Assembly: GCF_900090285.1 (NCBI RefSeq) | Contig: NZ_LT607754.1 | Span: forward strand, 5,978,001-6,042,000 | DNA length: 64,000 bases | Direction: 5' to 3' | From: Micromonospora inositola | GTDB taxonomy: Bacteria; Actinomycetota; Actinomycetes; Mycobacteriales; Micromonosporaceae | Shown here: positions 16,544 through 25,402 of the stretch, piece by piece | How positions within the stretch are numbered: the first letter of the stretch is position 1 | Layout: every line of letters begins with the position of its first letter | Made by a program: the position numbers and the translations under genes | Notes under the pieces: model-generated | The model's database searches: none | What the model saw: the letters and a program-made list of their open reading frames with translations, nothing else | Told to the model about the DNA's origin: nothing

Positions 16544-18349
16544 TCAGACCGGGTCGGCCACCGGGGCGGCCGGGCCGGCGGTGCCGGCGTGCGGGCCGGT
16601 CGCCGCCTTGGGCTTGGCGTCGATGCCGGCCTCGGCGCGCTGCTGCGCGGTGATCGGCGTCGGCGCGCCGGTCAGCGGGTCGAACCCGCCCCGGGTCTTC
16701 GGGAAGGCGATGACCTCGCGGATCGAGTCGGCGCCGGCGAGCAGCATGCAGACCCGGTCCCAGCCGAACGCGATGCCGCCGTGCGGCGGGGCGCCGTACT
16801 TGAACGCCTCCAGCAGGAAGCCGAACTTGTCCTGCGCCTCCGCCGGGGTGATGCCGAGCAGGTCGAAGACCCGCTTCTGCACGTCGCCCCGGTGGATACG
16901 GATGGAGCCGCCGCCGATCTCGTTGCCGTTGCAGACGATGTCGTACGCGTACGCCAGGGCCCGGTCGGGCGCCTCCTCGAACTTGTCGACCCACTCGGCG
17001 TTCGGCGAGGTGAACGGGTGGTGCACGGCCGTCCAGCCGCCCTCGTCGGTCTTCTCGAACATGGGCGCGTCGACCACCCAGCAGAACGCCCAGGCGCTCT
17101 CGTCGATCAGGCCGGCCCGCTTGGCGATCTCGATCCGGGCCGCGCCGAGCAGCTCCTGCGCCTCCCGGGTGTTGGTGCTGGCGGCGAAGAAGACCGCGTC
17201 GCCCGGCTTCGCGCCGACCGCGTCGGCGAGCCCGCCCAGGTGCTCGGCGGAGAGGTTCTTCGCCACCGGGCCACGCGCCTCGCCGGTCTCCGCGTCGAGC
17301 ACCACGTACGCCAGGCCACGTGCGCCGCGCGCCTTGGCCCAGTCCTGCCAGCCGTCCAGCTCCTTGCGGCTCTGGCCGGCGCCGCCCGGCATGACCACCG
17401 CGCCGACGTACCCACCCGCGTCGATCGCGCCGGCGAAGACCCGGAACTCGGTGCCGCGCAGGTAGTCGGTCAGCTCGGTCAGCTCGACGCCGTAGCGCAG
17501 ATCCGGCTTGTCGGAGCCGTACCGGGCCATCGCGTCGTGCCAGGTGATCCGCGGGATCGGCCGGGAGATCTCGTGACCGGCCAGGTCCTTCCAGAGCGCC
17601 GAGACGATCGCCTCGCCGAGATCGATCACGTCGTCCTCGGTGACGAAGGACATCTCGATGTCGAGCTGGGTGAACTCGGGCTGCCGGTCGGCCCGGAAGT
17701 CCTCGTCCCGGTAGCAGCGGGCGATCTGGTAGTACCGCTCCATGCCGCCGACCATGAGCAGCTGCTTGAACAGCTGCGGGGACTGCGGCAGGGCGTACCA
17801 GCTGCCCGGCTGGAGGCGCACCGGGACCAGGAAGTCGCGGGCGCCCTCGGGGGTGGAGCGAGTCAGCGTCGGGGTCTCGATCTCCAGGAAGTCGCGCTCG
17901 TGCAGCACGCCCCGGGCCAGCTGGTTGGCCCGCGAGCGCAGCCGCATCGCGTTCGCCGGGCCGCTGCGGCGCAGGTCCAGGTAGCGGTACTTGAGCCGGA
18001 TGTCGTCGCCGGCCTCGACCTGGTCGTCGACCGGCAGCGGCAGCGGGGCCGCCTCGGAGAGCACCTCCAGCTCGGCGACGGTCACCTCGACCTCGCCGGT
18101 GGGCAGCTCCGGGTTCTCGTTGCCCGCGGGACGGCGGGTCACCTCGCCGGTGACCTGCACGCAGAACTCGTTGCGGAGCGCGTGCGCGTCCTCCTCGCGG
18201 AAGACCACCTGGACCACGCCGGAGCCGTCGCGCAGGTCGACGAAGATGACGCCGCCGTGGTCGCGCCGGCGGGCCACCCACCCGGCGAGCGTCACCGTCG
18301 AGCCAGCGTCCGCGGCGCGCAGGCTTCCGGCATTGTGGGTACGGATCAC
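16544..18349 (-). CDS. aspS: Aspartyl-tRNA synthetase
   Basis: Class II synthetase charging tRNA-Asp, possibly also tRNA-Asn as in actinobacteria that use the amidotransferase route. The 601-residue protein has the N-terminal OB fold ([23 protein letters not shown]), the catalytic core with motif 2 [18 protein letters not shown], a bacterial GAD insert and motif 3 [13 protein letters not shown]. The GTG at 18349 has GAGGAG nine bases upstream; the TTG codon three codons earlier abuts that site and is unlikely. It is monocistronic. Confidence 0.96.
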   Translation of the reverse strand: MIRTHNAGSLRAADAGSTVTLAGWVARRRDHGGVIFVDLRDGSGVVQVVFREEDAHALRNEFCVQVTGEVTRRPAGNENPELPTGEVEVTVAELEVLSEAAPLPLPVDDQVEAGDDIRLKYRYLDLRRSGPANAMRLRSRANQLARGVLHERDFLEIETPTLTRSTPEGARDFLVPVRLQPGSWYALPQSPQLFKQLLMVGGMERYYQIARCYRDEDFRADRQPEFTQLDIEMSFVTEDDVIDLGEAIVSALWKDLAGHEISRPIPRITWHDAMARYGSDKPDLRYGVELTELTDYLRGTEFRVFAGAIDAGGYVGAVVMPGGAGQSRKELDGWQDWAKARGARGLAYVVLDAETGEARGPVAKNLSAEHLGGLADAVGAKPGDAVFFAASTNTREAQELLGAARIEIAKRAGLIDESAWAFCWVVDAPMFEKTDEGGWTAVHHPFTSPNAEWVDKFEEAPDRALAYAYDIVCNGNEIGGGSIRIHRGDVQKRVFDLLGITPAEAQDKFGFLLEAFKYGAPPHGGIAFGWDRVCMLLAGADSIREVIAFPKTRGGFDPLTGAPTPITAQQRAEAGIDAKPKAATGPHAGTAGPAAPVADPV

Positions 18350-18502
18350 GGCAGGCAACTCCTCATCGTGGAACAGTCCTCACCGGCATTCTGTCAGGGG
18401 CCACCGGCCTGGCTCCGGGGCACCCGGGAGGCCGGCCGATTCGGTTCCGGGCGGGTGGGCGATCGACGGACCGCGGACCGGTCGGCCGGTTACCGTGGCC
18501 GG

Positions 18503-19237
18503 ATGCGTGCCGTATCGACCTGGGCCGTGGCCACCGCGGCGGCGGCGCCCGTCGTGCTGGTGGTCGGCTGGACCGTCGCCGGCGCCCGGCAGCCCGTCAG
18601 CTACGACCCGGTGCGGGACACGATCAGCGAACTGGCGGGGCAGGGCGCCAACGACACCTGGATCATGGTGGGCTGTCTCGTGCTGCTCGGCTGCTGCTAC
18701 CTGGCGACCGCCGCGGTGCTGCACGCGGCCGGGCTGCCCAGCCGGTTCCTCCTCGCCGTCGGCGGCGTCGCCACCATCGCGCTGGTCGCCTTCCCGCGCC
18801 CGAGGGTCGGCGGTTCCGTCGGCCACGGAACCGTGGCGACGGTGGCCGTCCTCGCCCTGGCGCTCTGGCCGGCGGGGTCGGCGCTGCGGCTGCCCCGCGG
18901 CCCGGACGCCGGGCACCCGGCCCGGCCGGAGCAGCCGTGGGCGTTCCGGCGGCCGGTGGCCCTGACCGTCACCGCGCTGCTGCTCGGCCTGTTCGGTTGG
19001 TTCGCGTTCGAGGTGACCACGGGTTCCCGCACCGGACTGGCCGAGCGGGCGACGGCGCTGGGGGTCGCCCTGTGGCCGCTGCTCGCGATGCTCTCCGCCC
19101 GGCGGGCACACCTGAGCTGGCTCGCCGGCGGCGCCGCGGCGGTCAGTCCGGGTCGGCGGGCAGCAGGTGCGGCACCACCGGCTCGCCGTCGACCAGCTCG
19201 CGGGCCTGCTCCTCGACCGCCCGGTCGGCCCCGGTGA
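18503..19237 (+). CDS. DUF998 family membrane protein
   Basis: A 244-residue protein with about six transmembrane helices and the DUF998 hallmark YDPVRDTISELAGQGA after the first helix. Function is unknown. There is no ribosome site; TACCGT ends seven bases before the ATG, so it is probably leaderless. The last 35 residues are Ala/Pro/Arg-rich and run antisense through the C-terminal end of the MFS remnant on the other strand. This suggests the native stop was lost when the two genes were joined and the frame now runs on to a chance stop. Confidence 0.82.
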   Translation: MRAVSTWAVATAAAAPVVLVVGWTVAGARQPVSYDPVRDTISELAGQGANDTWIMVGCLVLLGCCYLATAAVLHAAGLPSRFLLAVGGVATIALVAFPRPRVGGSVGHGTVATVAVLALALWPAGSALRLPRGPDAGHPARPEQPWAFRRPVALTVTALLLGLFGWFAFEVTTGSRTGLAERATALGVALWPLLAMLSARRAHLSWLAGGAAAVSPGRRAAGAAPPARRRPARGPAPRPPGRPR

Positions 19238-19616
19238 GCCGGCCGCCGTGCTGGCGCAGGTGCTCCCCCCAGGACCGCACCTGGTCGACCTCGACGAATA
19301 CGTGCGCCCGCTCCCCGGCCCGAAACAGCCCCCACCGCATCGCCCCGGTCCGCCGCCGCGACCGGCCGACCGCGCGCATCGCCCCGACGAACGCGGCCTG
19401 CCGCTCCGGGGGCACGGTGTGGGAGACGGTGACCAGCACCGGTCCGGTGCGCGGGTGCGGTTCCAAGGTCAGGTGCGGCTCCGGCCAGTAGACCGCCGGG
19501 TCCCGGTTGACGCCGGCGCCCGGCGTACCCGGGACGGGCGCACGGCCCCGGCCGCTCCCGCGGCCCGGCACCGGATCGGCACCATTCCGGACGCGACGGA
19601 GCGGGCCGCCGGTCAC
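19143..19616 (-). pseudogene. C-terminal remnant of an MFS_3-type exporter
   Basis: The open frame of 157 residues has a low-complexity first third and then, from YWPEPHLTLEP, the soluble C-terminal domain found at the end of MFS_3 (EntS-like) exporters. Typical landmarks are the sequence ending RSRRRTGAMRWGL, then WGEHLRQHGGRLTGAD and finally HLLPADPD. The roughly 400-residue transmembrane body is missing and no start codon or ribosome site precedes the conserved part. It overlaps the DUF998 frame tail to tail. Best read as the stump of a deleted exporter; a stand-alone small protein is less likely. Confidence 0.72.
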
Positions 19617-19642
19617 CCGGCGACCCGCCCGGGGCCGATCGA

Positions 19643-20701
19643 TCAGTAGACGCTGACGCCGTAGACGCTCAGCGCCTCGGTCACCGGCTGGAAGTAGGTG
19701 GTGCCGCCGGAGGAGCAGTTGCCGCTGCCACCGGAGGTCAGACCGAGCGCGGTGTTGCCGGCGAAGAGCGAGCCGCCGCTGTCACCCGGCTCGGCGCAGA
19801 CGGTGGTGCGGATCAGGCCGGAGACGCTGCCCTCGGCGTAGTTGACGGTGGCGTTGAGCGCGGTGACGGAGCCGCCGTGGACGCCGGTGGTGCTGCCGGA
19901 GCGCGACACCGACTGGCCGACGAAGGCGTTGCCGGCGCCGGTGATGTCACGCGAGGTGCCGTTGTAGAGGTAGACGGTGCCGGGGTGCGACAGGCTGGTG
20001 TTGCTGTACCGGACGATGCCGTAGTCGTTGCCCGGGAAGCTGGTGCCGGCGCGCGGGCCGATGTAGGTCGTCTGGCTGGAGTTGGTGTACCAGCTCGCCG
20101 AGATGTTGGTGCAGTGCCCGGCGGTCAGGAAGTAGTAGGTGCCGGCGCTGTTGCGCACGTTGAAGCCGAGCGAGCAGCGGCCACCGCCCCCGGCGTAGAT
20201 CGCCTGCCCGCCGTTGATCCGGGTGCTCAGCACGCCGGCCTCGGCCTCGATCCGGACGGCGCCTCCGGTGCGGGCTGCCGCGGCCTTGACCTTGTCCAGC
20301 TTGGCGCCGGTGACGGTGCTGTCGACGGAGACCACGACCTGGTTGGTGGCCGGGTCGATCCACCAGGCGGTGCCCGGGATCTTCGCGGAGCGCTCCAGCT
20401 CGGCGGTGGCCCGGTTCAGCACGGCGGCGCCCCGGGTTACGAGCTTCGGGGTGGCGCCGGCGGCGCGGACCTGGCGGGCGGCGGCGTCATCGGTGACCGC
20501 GACGACCATCTTGCCGCTGGCGTCGGCGTAGGTGCCGGCGGCGCGATCGCCGAGCCGCGTGGCCAGGTTGGCCGCGGCGTCGGGGGAAGCGGGCGAGGCG
20601 GGTGCCGCCTGGGCGGGCGCGCCGAGCAGCGAGCCGGCTACCAGGGTTCCGGCGACGGCGACGGTGACGGCGCGACGGAGCGATGACCTCGTGGGTCGCA
20701 T
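19643..20701 (-). CDS. Secreted S1 family serine protease (streptogrisin/alpha-lytic type)
   Basis: Exported preproprotease of 352 residues. A signal peptide with twin basic residues and a hydrophobic core ends near AQAAPA (about residue 33), a pro-region of about 120 residues follows, and the mature chymotrypsin-fold domain starts near [12 protein letters not shown]. The triad is visible: His in TAGHC, Asp in NDYGIV and Ser in EPGDSGGS; two cysteine pairs match the family. The ATG at 20701 has GGGAGG six bases ahead, which decides against the longer frame. It probably degrades extracellular protein, and is divergent from the SGNH hydrolase gene. Confidence 0.93.
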   Translation of the reverse strand: MRPTRSSLRRAVTVAVAGTLVAGSLLGAPAQAAPASPASPDAAANLATRLGDRAAGTYADASGKMVVAVTDDAAARQVRAAGATPKLVTRGAAVLNRATAELERSAKIPGTAWWIDPATNQVVVSVDSTVTGAKLDKVKAAAARTGGAVRIEAEAGVLSTRINGGQAIYAGGGGRCSLGFNVRNSAGTYYFLTAGHCTNISASWYTNSSQTTYIGPRAGTSFPGNDYGIVRYSNTSLSHPGTVYLYNGTSRDITGAGNAFVGQSVSRSGSTTGVHGGSVTALNATVNYAEGSVSGLIRTTVCAEPGDSGGSLFAGNTALGLTSGGSGNCSSGGTTYFQPVTEALSVYGVSVY

Positions 20702-20948
20702 GTACAGCCTCCCGGATGGGGGATGGGGGGCCCGGCGCATGAGCGGGCCCTGGACCAACCCGGCCTAGCTGGGGGAACTGGCCGGGCTGAGTGAAGTATT
20801 CACATGTTTAAGATCATAGGCAAGACCTGGTTTGCCCGAATTCACCCGTCGGCCACCTGTAACTGCCTTGCAACATTGTGGACACTGACTGTCATCTATA
20901 CCATCCGGTCACCATCGCATTCCCGGCACCCGTGATCCGGAGGCCACG

Positions 20949-21779
20949 ATGACCATCCCCCGACGCGCGCTGGCCACCCTGGCCAGCCTCACCGCCCTCG
21001 TCCTGCTCGCCGCCAGCCCGGCCACCGCCGCCGCCAGCCCACCGCCGGCCTCGATGGCCAGCCTCGGCGACTCCATCACCCGCGGCTTCAACGCCTGCGG
21101 CTGGTACGTCGACTGCACCTCGCGGTCGTTCAGCACCGGCGACTACTCCACCGTGAACAGTCACTACCTGCGCATCCGCACGGTCAACCCGGCCATCCAG
21201 GGCCGCAACCACAACGACGCGCGCAGCGGCGCCAGATCCGCCGACATGTACGGCCAGGCCGGCACCGCGGTCAGCCAGGGCGTCGAGTACGTCACGATGC
21301 TGATCGGCGCCAACGACGCCTGCACCGGCTCGGAGGCCACCATGACCCCGGTGACCACGTTCCGGGCCAACATCGACAGCGCGCTCAACCGGATCAGGGC
21401 CGGTCTGCCCAACGCCCGGGTCGCGGTGATCAGCGTGCCGGACATCCAGCGGCTCTGGTCCATCGGCAAGGGCAGCGGCAGCGCCCGCAGCGCCTGGTCG
21501 GCGTTCGGCATCTGCCAGTCGATGCTGGCCAACCCCACCTCCACCGCCCAGGCCGACGTCGACCGCCGGGCCCGGGTCCGGCAGCGGGTGATCGACTACA
21601 ACACCCAGCTCGCCCAGGCCTGTGCCGGGTACGGCCCGAACTGCGACTTCGACGACAACGCGGTGTTCAACTACCCGTTCGTGCTCAGCCAGGTCTCCGG
21701 CTGGGACTACTTCCACCCCAACACGAGCGGCCAGGCGGTGCTCGCGAGCATCTCGTACGCCAACGGCTTCGGCTGGTAG
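20949..21779 (+). CDS. Secreted SGNH/GDSL-family hydrolase
   Basis: A 276-residue exported esterase or lipase. A signal peptide (cleavage near ATAAAS, about residue 28) is followed by the SGNH blocks: nucleophile Ser in SLGDSITRG, Gly in DARSGARS, Asn in IGANDACT, and the Asp-X2-His pair in DYFHPNTSG. Cysteines at ACGWYVDC and elsewhere suggest disulfides, as in Streptomyces extracellular esterases. The ATG has GGAGG seven bases ahead. The substrate is unknown. It shares a 247-base region with the divergent protease gene. Confidence 0.92.
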   Translation: MTIPRRALATLASLTALVLLAASPATAAASPPPASMASLGDSITRGFNACGWYVDCTSRSFSTGDYSTVNSHYLRIRTVNPAIQGRNHNDARSGARSADMYGQAGTAVSQGVEYVTMLIGANDACTGSEATMTPVTTFRANIDSALNRIRAGLPNARVAVISVPDIQRLWSIGKGSGSARSAWSAFGICQSMLANPTSTAQADVDRRARVRQRVIDYNTQLAQACAGYGPNCDFDDNAVFNYPFVLSQVSGWDYFHPNTSGQAVLASISYANGFGW

Positions 21780-21848
21780 GCGCTCCCGCGGCGCGCGGGC
21801 GGCCCGCCGTCCGCGTGCCGGCCCGCGTACCCGAGATGACGCCGCCGG

Positions 21849-22325
21849 TCAGTCGACCCGGCGGCGCGCTCCGGGGCCCGGCCGGGGCACCACCTCGCGC
21901 GGGTCGGTCACCTCGTGCCCCTCGGCGCAGCGCAGCTCGACGTGCACCTCGGCGCCGCAGTCCCGGTGGGTCACCCGCAGCGGCGAGCCCTCGGGGTCGG
22001 CGAGGTGGCGGTCGCCCCAGCCGAGCACGGCCACCAGCACCGGCCAGAGGTCGAGGCCCTTGGCCGTCAGCCGGTACTCGTGGCGCAACCGGCTGCCCGG
22101 CTCCCGGTACGGCTCCCGGCGCAGCACCCCCTGCTCGACCAGGGTGGCGAGCCGGTTGGTGAGCACCTGTCGGGGGATGCCGGTCCGCACCCGCAGGTCG
22201 TCGAAGCGGCGGATGCCGTTGAAGACCTCGCGGAGCACGACCAGGGTCCACCGCTCGCCGAGGATCGCCATCGCCCGGGCGAGGGTGCAGTTCTCCACCG
22301 ACCAGTCCAGTGCCGCGGGTCTCAT
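21849..22325 (-). CDS. HxlR family transcriptional regulator
   Basis: A 158-residue winged-helix regulator. The hallmark begins CTLARAMAILGERWTLVVLR, then comes the recognition region GIPRQVLTNRLATLVEQGVL and the wing YREPGSRLRHEYRLTAKG; a C-terminal extension of about 45 residues carries Cys pairs that may bind metal or sense redox. The start is ATG 22325, preceded by TAGCCT with a seven-base gap and no ribosome site (leaderless). It is divergent from the thioesterase gene, which it probably represses together with itself. Confidence 0.92.
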   Translation of the reverse strand: MRPAALDWSVENCTLARAMAILGERWTLVVLREVFNGIRRFDDLRVRTGIPRQVLTNRLATLVEQGVLRREPYREPGSRLRHEYRLTAKGLDLWPVLVAVLGWGDRHLADPEGSPLRVTHRDCGAEVHVELRCAEGHEVTDPREVVPRPGPGARRRVD

Positions 22326-22339
22326 GCCGACCAGGCTAG

Positions 22340-22375
22340 GTCTGATTGACAGACTCAGCAACGCGCTGCCAGGCT
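22340..22375. promoter_or_regulatory. Divergent promoter with candidate HxlR operator
   Basis: GTCTG-N5-CAGAC (22340-22354) is an exact inverted repeat. It covers the thioesterase -35 box TTGACA (22346-22351), whose -10 CAGGCT (22370-22375) lies six bases before that ATG. On the other strand it lies within the 17-base spacer between TTGCTG and TAGCCT of the HxlR gene. One repressor dimer could thus silence both leaderless transcripts. Confidence 0.6.
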
Positions 22376-22381
22376 GAGTCC

Positions 22382-22897
22382 ATGACACAGACGCAGGAAT
22401 CGGCGCGCAGCCGTACCTTCTCCTGGTCCGACCCGGTCGCCGGCGCGGCGCACATCGGCCGGCGCAGCGGCCTGGAGCTGCTCCGCGCGATGATCGCCGG
22501 CGAGCTGGCCGCGCCGCCGATCATGCACCTGATCGACATGGCCCGGCTGGAGGCCGACGAGGGCCGGGTCGCGGTGGAGCTGGTGCCCCAGGAGTTCCAC
22601 TACAACCCGCTCGGCACCGTCCACGGCGGGGTCATCTCCACCCTGCTGGACACCGCCGCCGGCTGCTCGGTGCACACCACCCTGCCCGCCGGCGTCGGCT
22701 ACACCTCGCTGGACCTGAACGTGAAGTTCCTCCGCCCGGTGACGGTCGCCAGCGGCACCCTCCGCTGCGAGGGCACCGTCCTCCAACGCGGCCGCCGCAC
22801 CGCCCTGGCCGAGGCCCGCCTCACCGACGCCCAGGGCCGCCTCATCGCCCACGCCACCTCGTCCTGCCTCCTCTTCCCCCTCGACCAACCCGCCTGA
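22382..22897 (+). CDS. PaaI-like hotdog-fold thioesterase
   Basis: A 171-residue single hotdog-domain protein of the PaaI/YdiI type, which hydrolyses acyl- or aroyl-CoA thioesters in the cytosol. The signature is YNPLGTVHGGVISTLLDTAA, followed by TSLDLNVKFLRPV. The ATG at 22382 fits a leaderless promoter (TTGACA, 18 bases, CAGGCT, six bases). Divergence from an HxlR regulator suggests induction by an aromatic or electrophilic compound, but the substrate is not evident. Confidence 0.9.
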   Translation: MTQTQESARSRTFSWSDPVAGAAHIGRRSGLELLRAMIAGELAAPPIMHLIDMARLEADEGRVAVELVPQEFHYNPLGTVHGGVISTLLDTAAGCSVHTTLPAGVGYTSLDLNVKFLRPVTVASGTLRCEGTVLQRGRRTALAEARLTDAQGRLIAHATSSCLLFPLDQPA

Positions 22898-22932
22898 CGG
22901 CTGCGCCGCCACCCCACCCCCAGCGCGCACCC

Positions 22933-22980
22933 GCTCGGAGGGGGTGGTCATGGAACGCGCAATGGCCACTCCTTCCGAGC
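22933..22980. terminator. Terminator between the convergent thioesterase and desaturase genes
   Basis: Nineteen-base arms at 22933-22951 and 22962-22980 pair with three mismatches that become G-U pairs in one transcript, around a ten-base loop. It lies between two converging genes, so it can serve both. Confidence 0.6.
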
Positions 22981-23022
22981 AGGAGCGGCCATCAACGGGC
23001 CGGCGGTGGGGCGGGGGCGGGA

Positions 23023-23958
23023 TCAGCGCGCCGCGGCGAGGCGGGCGGCGCGGGCGGCGCGCTTCTCCTCGAAGCGGGCCGCCTGCTGCTCCAGGGTGTC
23101 GAGGTGGGCGGCGATCTGGTCGCGGGCGGCGTCGCCGTCGGCGTCCAGGCCGGTCACGTTGAACACGTCCCACTGGCGCAGCACGGGGACGACCACCTCG
23201 TCGCGGTGCTGGCGCAGGTCGTAGATGCCGGCCAGGGCGATCGCCACGGACTTGCGGGCGAAGCCGTCGATGCCCACGCCGGGCATCTGGAAGTCGGCCA
23301 GCACGTCGGCCACGGCCCGCATGGCCTGGCTCGGGGCCAGCTCGAAGGCGGCGGCGAGCAGGTTCCGGTAGAAGACCATGTGCAGGTTCTCGTCGGCGGC
23401 CACCCGGGTCAGCAGCGCGTCGCACGCCGGGTCGCCGGTCACCTTGCCCGTATTGCGGTGCGAGATCCGGGTCGCCAGCTCCTGGAACGACACGTACGCC
23501 AGCGAGTGCAGCACCTCGTCGTTGTGCACGTTGACGTACCCGGTGGACATGTGCACCATCCGAGCCCGCTCCAGCGCCACCGGGTCGACCGCCCGGGTCA
23601 CCGTCAGGTAGTCGCGGATGGCGGTGCCGTGCCGCCCCTCCTCGGCGGTCCACCGGTGCACCCAGGTCCCCCACGCCCCGTCCCGACCGAAGAGCGTGGC
23701 GATCTCGTGGTGGTACGAGGGCAGGTTGTCCTCGGTCAACAGGTTGACGATCAGCGCGGTACGCGCGACGTCGGGAACGGTGGAGTCCGTCTCCGCCCAC
23801 GGCTCGCCGCCGAGCGGCCCGTCGAAGGTACGCCCCTCGCTCCACGGCACGTACTCGTGCGGGAACCACTCCTTCGCCATCGACAGGTGGCGGTCGAGGT
23901 TCTTCTCCACCACGGATTCGAGCTCGAGGAGCAGGGCGGTCTGGCTGAGTGCGGTCAC
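23023..23958 (-). CDS. Acyl-ACP (stearoyl-type) desaturase, diiron enzyme
   Basis: A 311-residue soluble ferritin-like desaturase of the DesA/plant stearoyl-ACP class that inserts a double bond into acyl chains. The iron ligands lie in TEDNLPSYHHE, EEGRHG (a classical E-E-X2-H) and DENLHM (the second D/E-E-X2-H). A basic tail follows. The GTG at 23958 has GGGAG six bases ahead. It stands alone behind a long palindrome, so it is probably controlled by a fatty-acid-sensing repressor encoded elsewhere. Confidence 0.9.
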   Translation of the reverse strand: MTALSQTALLLELESVVEKNLDRHLSMAKEWFPHEYVPWSEGRTFDGPLGGEPWAETDSTVPDVARTALIVNLLTEDNLPSYHHEIATLFGRDGAWGTWVHRWTAEEGRHGTAIRDYLTVTRAVDPVALERARMVHMSTGYVNVHNDEVLHSLAYVSFQELATRISHRNTGKVTGDPACDALLTRVAADENLHMVFYRNLLAAAFELAPSQAMRAVADVLADFQMPGVGIDGFARKSVAIALAGIYDLRQHRDEVVVPVLRQWDVFNVTGLDADGDAARDQIAAHLDTLEQQAARFEEKRAARAARLAAAR

Positions 23959-23968
23959 GACGATCTCC

Positions 23969-23997
23969 CTACGGTGGCGTAACTTACGCTACCGTAG
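23969..23997. promoter_or_regulatory. Palindromic operator before the desaturase gene
   Basis: Fourteen-base inverted arms at 23969-23982 and 23984-23997 match except at one position, around one central base. It starts 11 bases upstream of the GTG and overlaps the ribosome site and likely -10 region (TAAGTT on the minus strand). The length and symmetry suit a TetR-family dimer pair, as known for desaturase genes in other bacteria. Confidence 0.65.
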
Positions 23998-24028
23998 GTC
24001 CGATCGTCCGTACGCGCCAGTCGGGAAC

Positions 24029-25351
24029 TCAGCTCACCAGCGGCTTGAGGTCCTCCCGGGGCGGCGTCCACTCCCCCGCCGCCGCGGCGATCTGCTCACC
24101 TGAGCGGATGTCCTTCACCTCGTCGCCCTCGGCGCCGGGGAACCAGACGTACGGGATGCCCCGCCGCTCGGCGTACCGGATCTGCTTGCCGAACTTGGCC
24201 GCGCTCGGCGACACCTCGGTGGGGATGCCCCGGGAGCGCAGCGCCTCGGCGATGGAGTTGCTGGCCGGCCGGTCGTCCTCGGCGGTGACCGCGACCAGCA
24301 CGCAGGTCGGCACGCTGCGGGAGACCGAGAGCGCGTCGGCGCCGAAGAGCAGGCCGAGCAGCCGGGTCACCCCGATGGAGATGCCCACGCCCGGGAAGCG
24401 GACGTTGCCCGAGCTGGCCAGGTTGTCGTACCGGCCGCCGGAGCAGATCGAGCCGAACCGCTCGTAGCCCACCATCTGCGTCTCGTAGACGGTGCCGGTG
24501 TAGTAGTCCAGGCCGCGGGCGATCCGCAGGTCGGCGACGCAGAGTCCGGGCGAGTGCGCGGCGGCGGTCTCCACCACGGCGGACAGCTCCCCGATGCCCT
24601 CGTCGAGCAGCGGGTCGCTCACCCCGAGGGCGCGCACCGCGTCGGCGAAGGAGGCGTCCGGCGCGGAGATCTCCGCCAACGCCAGCGCCGCCTTGGCCTG
24701 GGCCTCCGTCGCCCCGGCGGTCTCGACCAGCAGCTCGGCCACCTTCGCCGGGCCGATTCTGTCGAGCCTGTCCACCGCCCGCAGCGCCGCCTCCGGGTCG
24801 TCGATTCCGACCCCCCGGTAGAAGCCCTCGCAGATCTTGCGGTTGTTGACCTGGATCTTCACGGCCGGGATGGGCAGCGACCGGAGCGCGTCGCCGATCA
24901 CCAGCGGCATCTCCGCCTCGTGGTGCGCGGGCAGGGTGTCCCGGTCGACGATGTCGATGTCGGCCTGGAGGAACTCCCGGTAGCGCCCCTCCTGCGGGCG
25001 CTCACCCCGCCACACCTTCTGGATCTGGTAGCGGCGGAATGGGAACTGCAGCTTCCCGGCGTTCTCCAGGACGTAGCGGGCGAACGGCACGGTCAGGTCG
25101 AAGTGCAGGCCCAGCGAGTCGTCCCCGGCCGGGCCCTCGGCGTCGGCCTGGAGCCGGCGCAGCACGTAGACCTCCTTCGAGGTCTCCCCCTTGCGCAGCA
25201 GCTGGTCGAGGGGCTCCACCGAGCGGGTTTCGAGGGGGGCGAACCCGTACAGCTCGAAGGTGGCGCGGATCCGGTCGAGGACGAACTGCTCGATCATCCG
25301 CTGCGCGGGCGTCCACTCCGGGAAGCCCGAGATGGGCGTCGGCTTGCTCAT
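24029..25351 (-). CDS. hisS: Histidyl-tRNA synthetase
   Basis: Class II synthetase for tRNA-His. The 440-residue protein shows motif 1 near residues 15-60, the histidine-specific segments LARGLDYYTGTVYE (here IARGLDYYTG) and SICSGGRYDNL, and a C-terminal anticodon domain (CVLVAVTAED). Its ATG has AAGGAG at the usual distance. It follows the MBL hydrolase gene on the same strand, the order found in mycobacteria and streptomycetes. Confidence 0.95.
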   Translation of the reverse strand: MSKPTPISGFPEWTPAQRMIEQFVLDRIRATFELYGFAPLETRSVEPLDQLLRKGETSKEVYVLRRLQADAEGPAGDDSLGLHFDLTVPFARYVLENAGKLQFPFRRYQIQKVWRGERPQEGRYREFLQADIDIVDRDTLPAHHEAEMPLVIGDALRSLPIPAVKIQVNNRKICEGFYRGVGIDDPEAALRAVDRLDRIGPAKVAELLVETAGATEAQAKAALALAEISAPDASFADAVRALGVSDPLLDEGIGELSAVVETAAAHSPGLCVADLRIARGLDYYTGTVYETQMVGYERFGSICSGGRYDNLASSGNVRFPGVGISIGVTRLLGLLFGADALSVSRSVPTCVLVAVTAEDDRPASNSIAEALRSRGIPTEVSPSAAKFGKQIRYAERRGIPYVWFPGAEGDEVKDIRSGEQIAAAAGEWTPPREDLKPLVS

Positions 25352-25402
25352 GGCGTACTCCTTGCGTCCCGCGCTGACCGCGCGGGGAGGTCGTGGGTGC
25401 GG

